Positions 32,303-43,309 of a stretch of DNA of 64,000 nucleotides are shown one piece after another. Every line of letters starts with the position of its first letter. Within the stretch, counting starts at the first letter, position 1. Both the position numbers and the translations under genes were made by a program. Source of the DNA: Pseudorhizobium endolithicum (lineage in GTDB: Bacteria; Pseudomonadota; Alphaproteobacteria; Rhizobiales; Rhizobiaceae); assembly GCF_902153245.2 (NCBI RefSeq), contig NZ_CABFWF030000014.1:186001-250000 (forward strand), read 5' to 3'. The notes under the pieces are model-generated. The model was not told where the DNA came from. It saw nothing but the letters and a program-made list of their open reading frames with translations, and searched no databases.

Positions 32303-33991
32303 CTAGGCGGCCGTCGGCTGCTTGGCGACCGCCCGAGAAATCGCTCGTTCGAGCTGTTCCTGGGTGAAGGGCTTCACGAGGCGGGACAGTTTTTCGATCG
32401 CCATGTCGTCCGGCAGCTCCGCATATCCGGACGCCAGAATGATCGGCTGGGACGGGTTGCCCGCAAGCAGGGACCGCGCAAGCTCCGCTCCGGACATTCC
32501 CGGCATGGCGTGATCGGTGATCACCAGATCGAAGGCGTGCCCAGACTCGATGATCTGCAGGGCAGCGGCGCCGGAGCTCGCTTCCGTCACCCGATGGCCA
32601 AGGTCTTCGAGCATGTCGACCGTGCCCATGCAGACGAGCACATCGTCATCCACCACCAGGATCTTCAGCGAATCCGGCGATGTTGCCGCCCCGGCGCCCA
32701 TCGTGTCCGCGATCATCGGCATTTCCTCGATCGTCTCCTCCGCGACGGGCAGCCAGAGCTCGGCGGTCGTGCCCTGTCCGGGATTGCTGTAGAGCCTGAG
32801 GAGCCCGCCCGATTGTGCGGCGAGGCCGTGCACCATGGACAAACCAAGCCCGGTGCCCTTGCCGAGGCCCTTGGTCGTAAAGAAGGGTTCCGCCGCACGC
32901 GCCAGGGTTTCCTCGTCCATACCCGCACCCGTGTCCGTCACCCGGAAACGGACATAGCGGGCCGGCTTCAACTCGGGAGGCCTGTCGGCCGCCATGGGTG
33001 CGATTTCCTCTGCCTCGAAGGAGATGGAACCTTCCTGCTGGATGGCATCACGCGCATTGACCGCAAGATTGAGGATCGCAAGTTCGAGCTGGTTGTCGTC
33101 CACCAGAGCGAATGCGAGCTGTTCCGGCAGACGGTTCTCCAGGCGGATGGCCGGACCGACCGCCCGCTGCAGCAGTCCCTCTATACTGGCAAGGAGGCGA
33201 ACCAGATCGACTGCCTGGGGCTTGAGTTCCTGGCGGCGGGCAAAGGCCAGCAGACGCTGGGTCAAAGCCGCGCCACGTTCGGCAGCCTGTACGGCATTGT
33301 CCAGAAGCCGGAGGCTTTTCTCGTCATTCGGCATCCGTTTCCGCAGGAGATTGAGGCTTCCCAGTGCAGCCATCAGAAGATTGTTGAAATCATGAGCCAC
33401 GCCGCCGGTCAGCTGGCCAATCGTGTCGAGCTTCTGGGCCTCGAACAGCTGCGCCATCGCCTCCTCGCGCTCGCGGGTCCGAAGCTCGATGCGGCTCTCG
33501 AGATCTTCGTTCAGGCTGCGGAGCTGCTGGTAGGATTCCTCAAGTTCGGCTGTGCGCTCCTGCACTCTTTGCTCGAGGTCCGCGTTCAGCCGTTCGAGTT
33601 CCCTGGTCTTCCTGTGGAGCTCCACGAAAACCCGCACCTTGGCCCGCAGCACTTCCGGCACGATCGGGACGGATACATAGTCCACCGCACCGGCAGCGTA
33701 GCCACGCAACCTGTCGAGTTCCGTCATCATGACGGCCGACACGAAGATGACGGGCGTCTTCTCGAAGCGGGGATGGCTGCGGATCAGCTCGACAAGCTCG
33801 AAACCGTCCTCTTCCGGCATGCAGACATCCACGAGGATGACGGCCACATCGCTTCGCAGGAGCTGCTCCAGCGCCTCGCGGGCCGATTGGGCGACGAGGA
33901 GATTTTCACCCAGATCCTGGAGGATCACCTCGTAGCTCAGCAGCTTTGCCGGCTGATCGTCCACCAGGAGGATATTGACGGGGTCTGTCAT
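32303..33991 (-). CDS. Hybrid sensor kinase with two receiver domains (REC-HisKA-HATPase-REC)
   Basis: 562 residues, no membrane segment. N-terminal REC (VNILLVDDQ, phospho-Asp in VILVDVCMPEEDGF), a coiled coil of about residues 130-200, HisKA with GGVAHDFNNLLMAALGSLNL, HATPase (NLAVNARDA, GLGKGTGLGLSMVHG) and a C-terminal REC (ILVVDDDVLVCMGT, LVITDHAMPGMSG). It starts at 33991, eight bases past the stop of the giant poly-HAMP kinase; ATG 33997 is an alternative. Co-transcription suggests that it works downstream of, or together with, that kinase. Output unknown. Confidence 0.9.
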   Translation of the reverse strand: MTDPVNILLVDDQPAKLLSYEVILQDLGENLLVAQSAREALEQLLRSDVAVILVDVCMPEEDGFELVELIRSHPRFEKTPVIFVSAVMMTELDRLRGYAAGAVDYVSVPIVPEVLRAKVRVFVELHRKTRELERLNADLEQRVQERTAELEESYQQLRSLNEDLESRIELRTREREEAMAQLFEAQKLDTIGQLTGGVAHDFNNLLMAALGSLNLLRKRMPNDEKSLRLLDNAVQAAERGAALTQRLLAFARRQELKPQAVDLVRLLASIEGLLQRAVGPAIRLENRLPEQLAFALVDDNQLELAILNLAVNARDAIQQEGSISFEAEEIAPMAADRPPELKPARYVRFRVTDTGAGMDEETLARAAEPFFTTKGLGKGTGLGLSMVHGLAAQSGGLLRLYSNPGQGTTAELWLPVAEETIEEMPMIADTMGAGAATSPDSLKILVVDDDVLVCMGTVDMLEDLGHRVTEASSGAAALQIIESGHAFDLVITDHAMPGMSGAELARSLLAGNPSQPIILASGYAELPDDMAIEKLSRLVKPFTQEQLERAISRAVAKQPTAA

Positions 33992-33998
33992 CTTCATC

Positions 33999-36900
33999 TC
34001 ACTCGTGAAGCCACATGCGAAGCGCGGAGAGAAGCTCTTGCGTGTTGACGGGCTTTGCCAGGTAATCAGACGCTCCTGCATCCAGGCATTTCTCCCTGTC
34101 GCCTTTCATCGCCTTCGCCGTCAGTGCGATGATAGGAAGCCGGGCGTGGCGGTCCTCACGACGGATCATCTGCATGGTCTCGTATCCGTCCATTCCCGGC
34201 ATCATGATATCCATCAGAACGACGGCAATTTCGGGATGGCTGTTGATGATGTCGATTGCGTCGCTGCCGGTGGTCGCGGTCAGAACCTTCATGTTCCGGC
34301 GCTCCAGGACGCTGCTCAGGGCAAAGATGTTTCGGGCGTCGTCGTCGACGAGCAGAACGGTCTTGCCGACGAGATCCTCGTTGGAGCTATGGAGCTTCTC
34401 CAGCATATCCTGCTTGGCGGCAGGCATGTCCGCGATGACACGGTGAAGGAAGAGTGTGGTCTCGTCGAGCAATCTCTCGGGAGACTCGACACCCTTCACG
34501 ATGACGCTGCGGGCCATGGTTTGCAGGCGGGCGCTCTCCTCCGCCGAAAGATCGCGGCCGGTGAAGACGACGACCGGGATATCTGCGATCCGCACGTCGT
34601 TGCCGATCCGCGTCAGGACGTCGAATCCGGACATGTCCGGCAGGGAAAGATCCAGCACGACACAGTCCACGACCTCGTTCTCGAGTATCTCTAGCGCTTC
34701 GCCCCCGGTGGGAACGCTCGTGATGTCGATATCGTCATGCCCGAGCAGCGCGGTGATGCTCACCCGTTCGTGCTCGTCGTCCTCCACCAGAAGCAGGCGT
34801 TTGCGGCGGGGTTCCGCGAAACTCTTGAGTTTTGTGAAGAGATCCCCCAGTCCGTCGTTCGTCGCCGGCTTGTGGGTGAAGGCATAGGCCCCGCGCGTCA
34901 GGCCATGCTGCCGATCTTCATCGATGCTGATGATCTGGACCGGGATATGCCGCGTCTCGGCGCTTTGCTTGAGCTGATTGAGCACCGTCCAGCCGAGCAT
35001 GTCGGGTAGGCATATGTCGAGCGAGATGGCTGTGGGGCGATAATCGCGCGCCAGCGCCAGCGCATCGGTTCCCCGGGCGGCAATCAATACCTTGAAGCCC
35101 TTCGCCCGCGCAGCGTCTCTCAAAAGAGACGCATAGCCCGGATCGTCCTCGACGACGAGAAGTATCGCGTCGCGTCCGCTGATCTTATGACGATCGTCTT
35201 CCGGAAGCTCGAGCGCTCCGGTCGTCCTGCGTGAATGACTGAGGGCAGGAGCCACATTGGAGGCCGGAGGGGCTGGCTCCGTCGAAGCGATACCGACCGG
35301 TTGCGATGCTGCTCCCACGAATGTCATCGGCAGGTAAAGGGTGAAGGTGCTGCCTTCTCCGGGTCTGCTGTCGAGCTGGATCTCGCCGCCGAGCAGATTG
35401 GCGAGTTCGCGGCTGATTGCGAGACCCAGCCCCGTTCCGCCATAGTTCCGGCTGGTCGACGCATCCGCCTGCTGAAAAGCTTCGAAGATGATCCTCTGCT
35501 TCTCCGGTGGAATTCCTGTGCCGGTATCGGATACCTGGAAGGCAATCACGGCCGGGGCATTCTTCAACGACGGATGTGCGGCGGTCCAGCCGCTCTCGAC
35601 CGGGGCTACCCGCAAGCGCACTCCCCCTTCGGACGTAAACTTGAAGGCATTGGAGAGCAGGTTCTTCAGGATCTGCTGAAGCCGCTTGGCATCGGTGATG
35701 ATCGTGCGCGGCAGACCGTCGTCCACCTCCAGCTCGAATCCCAGGCCGCGCGTCTCGGCCTCGTGGCGGAAGGGCCGCGCCATCACCTCGAGCAGGTTGT
35801 TGACCGCAATCTCTTCGGCCTCGACCGAGACGGTGCCGGATTCTATCTTCGAAAGATCGAGAATGTCGCTGATCAGGTTGAGGAGATCGGTTCCGGCGCC
35901 GTGGATCGTCCTGGCGAACTCCACCTGCTTCGAAGACAGGTTTCCTTCCGGATTTTCTCCCAGCTGCTGGCCGAGAATGAGGATCGAATTCAGCGGCGTC
36001 CGCAGTTCATGCGACATGTTCGCGAGGAACTCCGACTTGTACTTGGACGTCAGCGCCAGTTCGGTCGCCTTCTCCTCCAGCGCCCGTCGGGCCTGCTCGA
36101 TTTCCTGGTTCTTCGCCTCCACCTCGACATTGCGCTCTTCCAGCTGCTGCGCCTTCTGTTCGAGCTGCTCGTTGGTCTGTTGCAGTTCGCTCTGCTGCGC
36201 CTGAAGTTCGGCCGCCAGTTCCTGCGACTGCTGCAGAAGCGCCTCGGTCTGCATGGTCGCTTCTATGGAATTGAGCAGAATCCCCATCGAGGAGGTCAGC
36301 TGCTCCAGGAAGGAGAGCTGCAGTTCGGTGAAGTTGGCGATCGAAGCCAGTTCCAGCACGGCCTTTACCTGCCCCTCGAAAAGGATAGGCAGAACGATCG
36401 CGCTGCGCGGGCGGGCGGAGAAGATGCCGGAACTGATGGGCACCACCGTTTCCGGCATGTCGCTGATCAGGATCTGCCTCCCGTCGCGGGCGCATTGGCC
36501 GATCAAGCCCTCCCCGAGCCGGAGCGAAACAGGGTGAGGTTGAGGGGCCCCGTCCGCATAGGATGCGAGAAGCACGAGGTTCGGTTGGTCCGGCTCCTGC
36601 TTCAGCTGATAGACCACACCCTGATGGGCGCCTACCAGCGGAGCCAGCTCCTGCAGCAGCGTCTGTCCCACGAGTGCAAGGTCGCGCTGCCCCTGCAGCA
36701 TCGTGGTGAAGCGCGCGAGATTGGTCTTCAGCCAATCCTGATCGGTATTCTGCTCCGTGGTAAGGCGCAGATTACCGATCATGGTGTTGATATTGTCCTT
36801 GAGTTCGGCCACTTCGCCGCGGGCATCCACCTGGATGGAACGCGTCAGGTCACCCTTGGTCACGGCGGTCGCAACCTCCGCAATGGCGCGGACCTGCGTC

Positions 36901-39900
36901 GTCAGGTTGGCGGCCAGCAGGTTCACGTTGCCGGTCAGGTCCTTCCAGATGCCGGCCGTGCCCGGCACGCGCGCCTGCCCGCCGAGGCGGCCTTCGACGC
37001 CCACCTCGCGCGCCACGGTCGTCACTTGGTCTGCGAAGGTCGCCAGCGTATGCGTCATGTTGTTGATGGTGTCCGCGAGCGCGGCCACCTCGCCTTTCGA
37101 GGCCACCGTCAGGTTCTGGGTCAGGTCTCCGTTCGCAACCGCGGTGACGACCTTGACGATGCCGCGCACCTGCTCGGTCAGGTTGGTGGCCATGACGTTG
37201 ACGGTGTCCGTGAGGTCCTTCCAGGTGCCGGCGACTCCCGGAACGACCGCCTGCCCGCCGAGCTTACCTTCCGTGCCGACCTCGCGCGCCACGCGCGTAA
37301 CCTCGCCCGCGAATGCGTTCAGCTGGTCCACCATGGTGTTGATGGTGTTCTTCAGTTCCAGGATTTCCCCCCTCACCTCCACGGTGATCTTGCGGGACAG
37401 GTCTCCCCTGGCAACGGCGGTAGTGACTTCGGCGATGTTGCGGACCTGAGTGGTGAGATTGGCCGCGAGCAGGTTCACGTTGTCGGTCAGGTCCTTCCAC
37501 GTGCCGGCCACACCCGGAACGACCGCCTGCCCTCCCAGACGTCCGTCGGTGCCGACCTCGCGTGCGACGCGGGTTACTTCGCCGGCGAAGGAACGCAGCT
37601 GGTCAACCATCGTATTGAGCGTGTCCTTGAGCAGGAGCATCTCGCCCCTGACATCGACGGTGATCTTGCGCGACAGGTCGCCGCCGGCGATCGCGGTGGC
37701 CACCTCGGCAATGTTGCGGACCTGGGCCGTGAGGTTCGACGCCATGGAGTTGACGTTGTCGGTCAGGTCCTTCCAGGTGCCGGCAACTCCCGGCACCTGC
37801 GCCTGACCGCCAAGATTACCTTCCGTTCCCACTTCGCGCGCCACGCGCGTTACTTCGCCGGCGAAGGCGTTGAGCTGGTCGACCATCGTGTTGATCGTGT
37901 CCTTCAGCTCCAGGATTTCTCCCTTCACGTCGACAGTGATCTTGCGCGACAGGTCGCCTCGGGCGACCGCGGTCGTCACCTCGGCGATGTTTCGCACCTG
38001 GCCGGTGAGGTTGGACGCCATGGAATTGACGTTATCGGTCAAGTCCTGCCAGGTTCCCGCCACGCCGGGAACCTGGGCCTGTCCGCCCAGTTTTCCTTCC
38101 GTTCCCACCTCGCGCGCCACGCGCGTCACTTCGGAAGCGAACCGGTTCAACTGGTCCACCATCGTGTTGAGGGTTTCCTTCAGCTGCAGGATCTCACCCT
38201 TCACATCGACGGTGATCTTCTTCGAAAGGTCGCCGTTCGCGATCGCGGTGGAGACTTCGGCAATGTTGCGCACCTGGGCCGTGAGGTTCGACGCCATGGA
38301 GTTGACCGAATCCGTCAGATCCTTCCAGGTGCCGGCGACCCCGCTGACATTCGCCTGGCCGCCCAACTGGCCTTCGGTCCCGACCTCCCGTGCGACGCGG
38401 GTCACTTCGGATGCAAAACCGTTGAGCTGGTCCACCATCGTGTTGATGGTCTCCTTCAGCTCCAGTATTTCCCCCGAAACCGTGACGGTGATCTTCTTCG
38501 AAAGGTCGCCCTGTGCAACCGCCGTCGCCACCTCGGCGATGTTGCGGACCTGGGCCGTGAGGTTGGAGGCCATGGAGTTGACCGAATCCGTCAGGTCCTT
38601 CCAGGTCCCGGCCACGCCCTTGACATTTGCCTGGCCGCCGAGCTGGCCTTCTGTCCCGACCTCGCGGGCGACGCGCGTCACCTCGCCGGCAAATCCGTTG
38701 AGCTGGTCGACCATTGTGTTGATGGTCTCCTTCAGCTCCAGGATCTCACCCTTCACGTCGACGGTGATCTTCTTCGAAAGGTCGCCGTTCGCGATCGCGG
38801 TCGAGACCTCCGCGATATTACGAACCTGAGCCGTCAGGTTGCCGGCCATGGAATTGACGTTCTCCGTCAGGTCCTTCCAGGTACCGGCGACGCCGCGGAC
38901 ATTTGCCTGGCCACCCAGCCGGCCTTCCGTGCCGACTTCGCGGGCCACCCGGGTCACTTCGCCCGCAAAGGAATTCAGCTGATCGACCATCGTGTTGATG
39001 GTCTCCTTCAGCTCCAGGATCTCGCCCGAGACCGTGACTGTGATCTTCTTCGACAGGTCGCCATTGGCGATGGCAGTGGAGACCTCGGCGATGTTGCGGA
39101 CCTGGGCGGTGAGGTTGGAGGCCATCGAGTTCACGTTGTCGGTCAGGTCCTTCCAGGTGCCCGCGACCCCCGGCACCTTCGCCTGGCCGCCGAGGCGGCC
39201 TTCGGTACCGACCTCGCGAGCCACACGCGTCACCTCACCCGCAAAGCCGTTGAGCTGGTCGACCATCGTGTTGATGGTCTCCTTGAGCTCGAGGATCTCG
39301 CCGGAGACGTTGACTGTGATCTTCCGGGACAGATCGCCGCGCGCAACCGCGGTGGTGACCTCAGCGATGTTGCGGACCTGGTCGGTCAGGTTACCGCACA
39401 TGGCGTTTACGGAATCGGTCAGGTCTTTCCACGTCCCGGCGACCCCGGGGACGATGGCCTGTCCGCCGAGCTTGCCTTCCGTGCCCACCTCGCGTGCGAC
39501 ACGCGTCACTTCTGATGCGAACGACCGAAGCTGGCCGACCATGGTGTTGATCGCTTCCTTCAGCTGAAGGATCTCGCCGCGCACATCCACCGTGATCTTC
39601 TTCGACAGGTCGCCGTTCGCGACGGCGATCGTCACGTCCGAGATATTCCGGACCTGGGCCGTCAGGTTGGAGGCCATGGAGTTGACGCTTTCGGTCAGAT
39701 CCTTCCAGACGCCGGTAACCTCCGGAACATGAGCCTGGCCGCCCAGCTTCCCGTCCGTCCCCACTTCGCGGGCGACGCGCGTGACTTCCGACGTGAAAAC
39801 GCCGAGCTGCCGGATCATGCCGTTCACGATTTCAGCCGAGCGGAGGAACTCGCCCTTCAGGGGGCGACCGTCCACGTCCAGGGGAACGGTCTGCAGAAGA

Positions 39901-40346
39901 TCGCCCTTGGCAACGGCGGAGATGGTCCTGGTCACCGCATGGGTCGGCCACACGAGGTCGTCGATGAGCGTGTTGACGGAGTTTTCCATGCCGCTCCAGG
40001 CACCGCCCGACAGGTTCAGCCGGACGTGGTTTTTCGTTCGGCCTTCACGGCCGACGACCTGGCCGACATGTTCGAGTTGGGATGCCATCCGCTGGTTGGC
40101 GGCGATGATCTCGTTGAAGGCATCGGCAACCTTGCCGGAAAGGCCAGTAAGATCCGCCGGCAGCCTGGCGGTAAAATCGCCGCCTTTGACCCGCTGCACG
40201 ACCTCAAACAGTGCGGAGAGCTGCAACGCTTCCTCCTGCGGGGTCACATTGGGCGGCGCATTCGCTTCCGCCGGCGCGTCCACTGCATGATCGCCAGCGC
40301 CGGCCCGCCGCTTGTCTCCGGAAGAATTCCCGCTCGCCTTGACCAA
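33999..40346 (-). CDS. Giant cytoplasmic poly-HAMP hybrid histidine kinase
   Basis: 2115 residues, without transmembrane segments. Order: two divergent HAMP modules ([36 protein letters not shown]), eleven tandem 92-residue HAMP repeats (36756-39791), GAF, coiled coil, HisKA ([15 protein letters not shown]), HATPase ([14 protein letters not shown]), then three RECs with phospho-Asp in [20 protein letters not shown] and [10 protein letters not shown]. The start is set at TTG 40346, ahead of [11 protein letters not shown], with GAGGGGGG upstream; the frame stays open far beyond, across leuD and leuB, but that stretch is antisense. The layout recalls fungal group III (Nik1/HOG) kinases, so osmotic sensing is possible (inference). 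Confidence 0.9.
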   Translation of the reverse strand: MVKASGNSSGDKRRAGAGDHAVDAPAEANAPPNVTPQEEALQLSALFEVVQRVKGGDFTARLPADLTGLSGKVADAFNEIIAANQRMASQLEHVGQVVGREGRTKNHVRLNLSGGAWSGMENSVNTLIDDLVWPTHAVTRTISAVAKGDLLQTVPLDVDGRPLKGEFLRSAEIVNGMIRQLGVFTSEVTRVAREVGTDGKLGGQAHVPEVTGVWKDLTESVNSMASNLTAQVRNISDVTIAVANGDLSKKITVDVRGEILQLKEAINTMVGQLRSFASEVTRVAREVGTEGKLGGQAIVPGVAGTWKDLTDSVNAMCGNLTDQVRNIAEVTTAVARGDLSRKITVNVSGEILELKETINTMVDQLNGFAGEVTRVAREVGTEGRLGGQAKVPGVAGTWKDLTDNVNSMASNLTAQVRNIAEVSTAIANGDLSKKITVTVSGEILELKETINTMVDQLNSFAGEVTRVAREVGTEGRLGGQANVRGVAGTWKDLTENVNSMAGNLTAQVRNIAEVSTAIANGDLSKKITVDVKGEILELKETINTMVDQLNGFAGEVTRVAREVGTEGQLGGQANVKGVAGTWKDLTDSVNSMASNLTAQVRNIAEVATAVAQGDLSKKITVTVSGEILELKETINTMVDQLNGFASEVTRVAREVGTEGQLGGQANVSGVAGTWKDLTDSVNSMASNLTAQVRNIAEVSTAIANGDLSKKITVDVKGEILQLKETLNTMVDQLNRFASEVTRVAREVGTEGKLGGQAQVPGVAGTWQDLTDNVNSMASNLTGQVRNIAEVTTAVARGDLSRKITVDVKGEILELKDTINTMVDQLNAFAGEVTRVAREVGTEGNLGGQAQVPGVAGTWKDLTDNVNSMASNLTAQVRNIAEVATAIAGGDLSRKITVDVRGEMLLLKDTLNTMVDQLRSFAGEVTRVAREVGTDGRLGGQAVVPGVAGTWKDLTDNVNLLAANLTTQVRNIAEVTTAVARGDLSRKITVEVRGEILELKNTINTMVDQLNAFAGEVTRVAREVGTEGKLGGQAVVPGVAGTWKDLTDTVNVMATNLTEQVRGIVKVVTAVANGDLTQNLTVASKGEVAALADTINNMTHTLATFADQVTTVAREVGVEGRLGGQARVPGTAGIWKDLTGNVNLLAANLTTQVRAIAEVATAVTKGDLTRSIQVDARGEVAELKDNINTMIGNLRLTTEQNTDQDWLKTNLARFTTMLQGQRDLALVGQTLLQELAPLVGAHQGVVYQLKQEPDQPNLVLLASYADGAPQPHPVSLRLGEGLIGQCARDGRQILISDMPETVVPISSGIFSARPRSAIVLPILFEGQVKAVLELASIANFTELQLSFLEQLTSSMGILLNSIEATMQTEALLQQSQELAAELQAQQSELQQTNEQLEQKAQQLEERNVEVEAKNQEIEQARRALEEKATELALTSKYKSEFLANMSHELRTPLNSILILGQQLGENPEGNLSSKQVEFARTIHGAGTDLLNLISDILDLSKIESGTVSVEAEEIAVNNLLEVMARPFRHEAETRGLGFELEVDDGLPRTIITDAKRLQQILKNLLSNAFKFTSEGGVRLRVAPVESGWTAAHPSLKNAPAVIAFQVSDTGTGIPPEKQRIIFEAFQQADASTSRNYGGTGLGLAISRELANLLGGEIQLDSRPGEGSTFTLYLPMTFVGAASQPVGIASTEPAPPASNVAPALSHSRRTTGALELPEDDRHKISGRDAILLVVEDDPGYASLLRDAARAKGFKVLIAARGTDALALARDYRPTAISLDICLPDMLGWTVLNQLKQSAETRHIPVQIISIDEDRQHGLTRGAYAFTHKPATNDGLGDLFTKLKSFAEPRRKRLLLVEDDEHERVSITALLGHDDIDITSVPTGGEALEILENEVVDCVVLDLSLPDMSGFDVLTRIGNDVRIADIPVVVFTGRDLSAEESARLQTMARSVIVKGVESPERLLDETTLFLHRVIADMPAAKQDMLEKLHSSNEDLVGKTVLLVDDDARNIFALSSVLERRNMKVLTATTGSDAIDIINSHPEIAVVLMDIMMPGMDGYETMQMIRREDRHARLPIIALTAKAMKGDREKCLDAGASDYLAKPVNTQELLSALRMWLHE
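36756..39791 (-). repeat. Eleven tandem 276-bp HAMP-coding repeats
   Basis: Each unit encodes 92 residues running from (S/G)[17 protein letters not shown] through [16 protein letters not shown] and GDLSKKITV to [13 protein letters not shown]. The DNA is also repetitive: the complement of the KDLTD segment (caggtccttccaggtgcc-like) recurs every 276 bases. The last two units, at the low-coordinate end, are the most divergent. Confidence 0.93.
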
Positions 40347-40478
40347 CTTTCCCCCCTCAGAGAACGACCAGCAATCGCGTAAAACTAGGGCGGGCGGATC
40401 ACCAGACAACTGCGAGAACTTCTGTTTCGCAGCGGCTTGAGCATGATTCTGGTGGGTGGAAGCATAGCTGCCGCATGC

Positions 40479-40500
40479 ATGGGGAGATCGTCCCCCATGA
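40479..40500. repeat. Inverted repeat in the kinase-leuD intergenic region
   Basis: CATGGGG (40479-40485) and CCCCATG (40494-40500) around 8 bases; outer GCATG/CATGC extends it loosely to about 40474-40512. The 387-base gap between the giant kinase and leuD otherwise shows no gene I can support. Confidence 0.4.
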
Positions 40501-40733
40501 CCGGTACATGCTCCGAATAGCCCTTCTGCTGGAGCGCGGCCATCGCCCCTACGGTCAGCCAGCGCATCCACCGCAGTGGACTTCCGGGTCGACACCGGAC
40601 CTCCGCGCCGTCTGAGTGGCAAGGAACTCATCGCTTTCGGGGTGTCGGCGTACCGCGGCGGCCCAAACGGTTCTTCAAATCGGCGGGGATTTGCTTTAAG
40701 GGCTTGCGCAGATAATCCATGCGGAGGCAGATC

Positions 40734-41339
40734 ATGGAAAAGTTCACCAAGCTCACCGGCGTCGCCGCGCCGCTTCCGGTCGTCAACGTCGACACGGACA
40801 TGATCATCCCGAAGGACTACCTGAAGACGATCAAGCGGACGGGGTTGGGGAAAGGCCTTTTCGCCGAGGCGCGTTACAAGGAGGACGGGTCGGAAAATCC
40901 AGACTTCGTTCTCAACAAGCCCGCGTACCGCAACGCCAAGATCATCGTCGCCGGCGACAACTTCGGCTGCGGCTCGTCGCGTGAGCATGCGCCTTGGGCG
41001 CTTCTCGACTTCGGCATCCGCTGCGTCATCTCCACCAGCTTCGCCGACATCTTCTACAACAACTGCTTCAAGAACGGCATACTGCCGATCGTCGTCAGCC
41101 AGGACGATCTCGACAAGCTGATGGATGATGCCTCGCGCGGCTCCAATGCGGTGCTGACGGTGGATCTCGAGGCGCAGGAGATCACCGGCCCGGACGGTGG
41201 GTCCATCCGTTTCGACATCGATCCGGCGCGGCGCCACATCCTGCTGGAAGGGCTGGACGACATTGCCAGCACCTTGAAAAGCGAATCCGTCATCGGCAGC
41301 TTTGAGCAGAAGCTCAGCACCGAGCGGCCCTGGCTCTAA
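40734..41339 (+). CDS. leuD: 3-Isopropylmalate dehydratase small subunit
   Basis: 201-residue swivel subunit of isopropylmalate isomerase. The start at 40734 ([20 protein letters not shown]) has GGAGG six bases ahead. Motifs are [29 protein letters not shown] and [11 protein letters not shown]. It works with LeuC, which is not in this window. First gene of leuD-ridA-leuB, six bases before ridA. Confidence 0.96.
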   Translation: MEKFTKLTGVAAPLPVVNVDTDMIIPKDYLKTIKRTGLGKGLFAEARYKEDGSENPDFVLNKPAYRNAKIIVAGDNFGCGSSREHAPWALLDFGIRCVISTSFADIFYNNCFKNGILPIVVSQDDLDKLMDDASRGSNAVLTVDLEAQEITGPDGGSIRFDIDPARRHILLEGLDDIASTLKSESVIGSFEQKLSTERPWL

Positions 41340-41345
41340 GCGGCG

Positions 41346-41735
41346 ATGGTGAAACGCATTTCGTCCGGCTCCCCGTTCGAGGCCCGCATTGGCTATTCCC
41401 GCGCGGTCATCGACGGCGACATGGTCTATGTCTCCGGCACGACCGGCTATGACTATGCCCGGATGGAAATGCCCGACAATGTGGCCGACCAGACCCGCAA
41501 TGCGCTTGCGACGATCGAGAAGGCATTGCGCGAGGCCGGAGGCAGCCTGAACGATGTCCTTCGCGTCCGTTACTACATCACCGACATGGCGGACTACGAT
41601 GCAATCGTGGAGGTCCTGGGGCGGGCCTTTGCCGGAATCAGGCCGGCAGCCACCATGGTGGTTTGCGGCTTGACCACACCGGAGATGAAGGTCGAGATCG
41701 AAGTGACCGCGCGCATCGGCGCGGGCTCTTCCTGA
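41346..41735 (+). CDS. ridA: RidA family enamine/imine deaminase-like protein
   Basis: 129 residues with the RidA/YjgF fold: [71 protein letters not shown] (the substrate-carboxylate Arg) and KVEIEVTA. RidA proteins hydrolyse reactive enamines from PLP enzymes such as threonine dehydratase. Placement between leuD and leuB fits a role beside branched-chain synthesis; subfamily (RidA versus Rid2-7) not resolved. Confidence 0.85.
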   Translation: MVKRISSGSPFEARIGYSRAVIDGDMVYVSGTTGYDYARMEMPDNVADQTRNALATIEKALREAGGSLNDVLRVRYYITDMADYDAIVEVLGRAFAGIRPAATMVVCGLTTPEMKVEIEVTARIGAGSS

Positions 41736-41831
41736 ATTTTCTGATCGACCTCCTCCCTTCGGCAGGCTCGGAAGGGGTCGCGACAGCACGGCATCGTGCG
41801 GAGGGTGAGCCGCCACCGAGAGGAATAACGA

Positions 41832-42941
41832 ATGACCAGATCTCTCTTCCTGCTTCCCGGCGACGGCATCGGCCCGGAGGCCATGGCCGAAGTCCGCAAG
41901 ATCATCGCCCATATGAACGGCAGGATGAATGCGGGCTTCGAAATCGAGGAAGGGCTGGTCGGCGGCAGCGCCTATGATGCCCACGGCTCCGCAATTTCCG
42001 AAGACGACATGACGAAGGCCATGGCCGCTGATGCCGTTCTGTTCGGCGCCGTCGGCGGACCGAAATGGGATCACGTTCCTTATGAGGTTCGGCCGGAAGC
42101 CGGCCTGCTGCGTCTGCGCAAGGATCTCGAGCTTTTCGCCAACCTGCGCCCGGCCATCTGCTATCCGGCACTGGCCAATGCCTCCTCGCTCAAGCCGGAA
42201 CTGGTGGAAGGGCTGGACATCCTCATCGTCCGCGAACTGACCGGCGGCGTCTATTTCGGCGAGCCCAAGGAGATAGTCGACCTCGGCAACGGCCAGAAGC
42301 GCGGCATCGATACCCAGGTCTACGACACCTACGAGATCGAGCGCATCGCCGCCGTCGCCTTCGAGCTCGCGCGTACCCGCAGGAACCGCGTCTGCTCCAT
42401 GGAAAAGCGCAACGTCATGAAGTCCGGTGTCCTGTGGAACCAGGTGGTGACGGAGACGCACAAGCGCTCCTTCTCCGATGTCCAGCTCGAGCACATGCTG
42501 GCGGATGCCGGCGGCATGCAGCTCGTGCGTGCGCCGAAGCAGTTCGACGTGATCGTAACGGACAACCTGTTCGGCGACATGCTCTCCGACGTCGCCGCCA
42601 TGCTGACCGGCTCGCTCGGCATGCTGCCGTCGGCCTCTCTCGGCGCCCCGGATGCCAAGACCGGCAAGCGCAAGGCGCTCTACGAACCGGTGCATGGCTC
42701 TGCGCCGGACATCGCCGGAAAGGGCGTCGCCAACCCCATCGCCATGATCGCCTCCTTCGCCATGTGCCTGCGCTATTCCTTCAACATGGTGGCGGAGGCG
42801 GACCGGCTGGAGAAGGCGATTGCCAACGTTCTCGATCAGGGCATCCGCACAGGCGACATCATGGCCAACGGCTGCCGCCAGGTCGGTACGACGGAGATGG
42901 GCGACGCCATTCTGAAGGAATTCTCCGCTCTTTCCGCCTGA
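41832..42941 (+). CDS. leuB: 3-Isopropylmalate dehydrogenase
   Basis: 369-residue NAD-dependent oxidative decarboxylase of leucine synthesis: [79 protein letters not shown], and [25 protein letters not shown] lies upstream of the ATG. The 96-base gap to ridA contains a small GCACG/CGTGC hairpin. Confidence 0.97.
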   Translation: MTRSLFLLPGDGIGPEAMAEVRKIIAHMNGRMNAGFEIEEGLVGGSAYDAHGSAISEDDMTKAMAADAVLFGAVGGPKWDHVPYEVRPEAGLLRLRKDLELFANLRPAICYPALANASSLKPELVEGLDILIVRELTGGVYFGEPKEIVDLGNGQKRGIDTQVYDTYEIERIAAVAFELARTRRNRVCSMEKRNVMKSGVLWNQVVTETHKRSFSDVQLEHMLADAGGMQLVRAPKQFDVIVTDNLFGDMLSDVAAMLTGSLGMLPSASLGAPDAKTGKRKALYEPVHGSAPDIAGKGVANPIAMIASFAMCLRYSFNMVAEADRLEKAIANVLDQGIRTGDIMANGCRQVGTTEMGDAILKEFSALSA

Positions 42942-43024
42942 GCCTTGTCCGCGGCGCGCCAGCCGGTGCGCCGCGATCTCGGCAGGGTCGGCTGCCGCCG
43001 GTCATCGCGCACTCCGGTCTGCGC

Positions 43025-43052
43025 TTGACTCCGCATCAGAATCTTCTAAACA
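43025..43052 (+). promoter_or_regulatory. Candidate promoter of the asd leader
   Basis: TTGACT (43025-43030), 16-base spacer, TAAACA (43047-43052). A start near 43059 would place the leader ORF ATG (43078) about 20 bases into the transcript, with GGGAAAG (43065-43071) as its binding site. Confidence 0.4.
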
Positions 43053-43077
43053 CCATCCTCGAACGGGAAAGCATCCT

Positions 43078-43197
43078 ATGAACTGCCGCGAGTTCGACAT
43101 CGCTGCTGATTTCCAGCCGGCAATTCTTGCCGGACTGATCCTGTGCTTTGCCGCCTCCAACAAAACCACGGCCAAAACGACGACGAAAACCGTCTGA
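43078..43197 (+). CDS. Putative Thr/Lys-rich leader peptide upstream of asd
   Basis: 39-codon ORF, ATG at 43078 to TGA at 43195-43197, in the leuB-asd gap. Its last twelve residues are NKTTAKTTTKTV: six Thr and three Lys codons just before the stop. It is followed by two hairpins and then asd, the enzyme at the branch leading to Thr, Lys and Met. This is the layout of an attenuation leader such as thrL of enterobacteria. A GGGAAAG site precedes the ATG by six bases. No independent proof of translation; the gene is inferred from composition and context. Confidence 0.5.
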   Translation: MNCREFDIAADFQPAILAGLILCFAASNKTTAKTTTKTV

Positions 43198-43218
43198 CGT
43201 CTCTGGCCGCCGCTCTCT

Positions 43219-43268
43219 CCCCGGTCAGGCCGGGGACAAGGAAACCGCGATGCTGTTCGCGGCTTTCC
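43219..43268 (+). promoter_or_regulatory. Two hairpins in the asd leader (possible attenuator)
   Basis: Hairpin A: CCCCGG-TCAGG-CCGGGG (43219-43235). Hairpin B: GGAAACCGCGA (43240-43250) with TCGCGGCTTTCC (43257-43268), 11 pairs and one bulged C. GGGGA of A (43232-43236) can also pair with TCCCC (43266-43270), giving an alternative fold. No U-run follows B, so it is not a classical terminator. Confidence 0.5.
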
Positions 43269-43309
43269 CCCTCAACGGATCGAGGAGAGGCAGAAAGAGA
43301 GCAAAGACC

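Noticed and set aside
35235..39515. 1426-codon plus-strand ORF opposite the giant kinase
   Set aside because: Repetitive antisense frame of the HAMP repeats; stop codons are avoided because of the high-GC repeat. It has no start signals or recognisable domain.
41736..41831. Leader peptide or attenuator before leuB
   Set aside because: Only a 5-bp GCACG/CGTGC hairpin; no Leu-rich short ORF seen.
40347..42695. Minus-strand extension of the giant kinase frame over leuD, ridA and leuB
   Set aside because: The frame lacks stops, but the sequence is antisense to clear leucine genes and shows no family N-terminus; the kinase is started at TTG 40346 instead.
43240..43268. Classical intrinsic terminator before asd
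   Set aside because: The hairpin is strong but is followed by CCCTCAACGG, not a T-run, so it is listed as a leader hairpin only.
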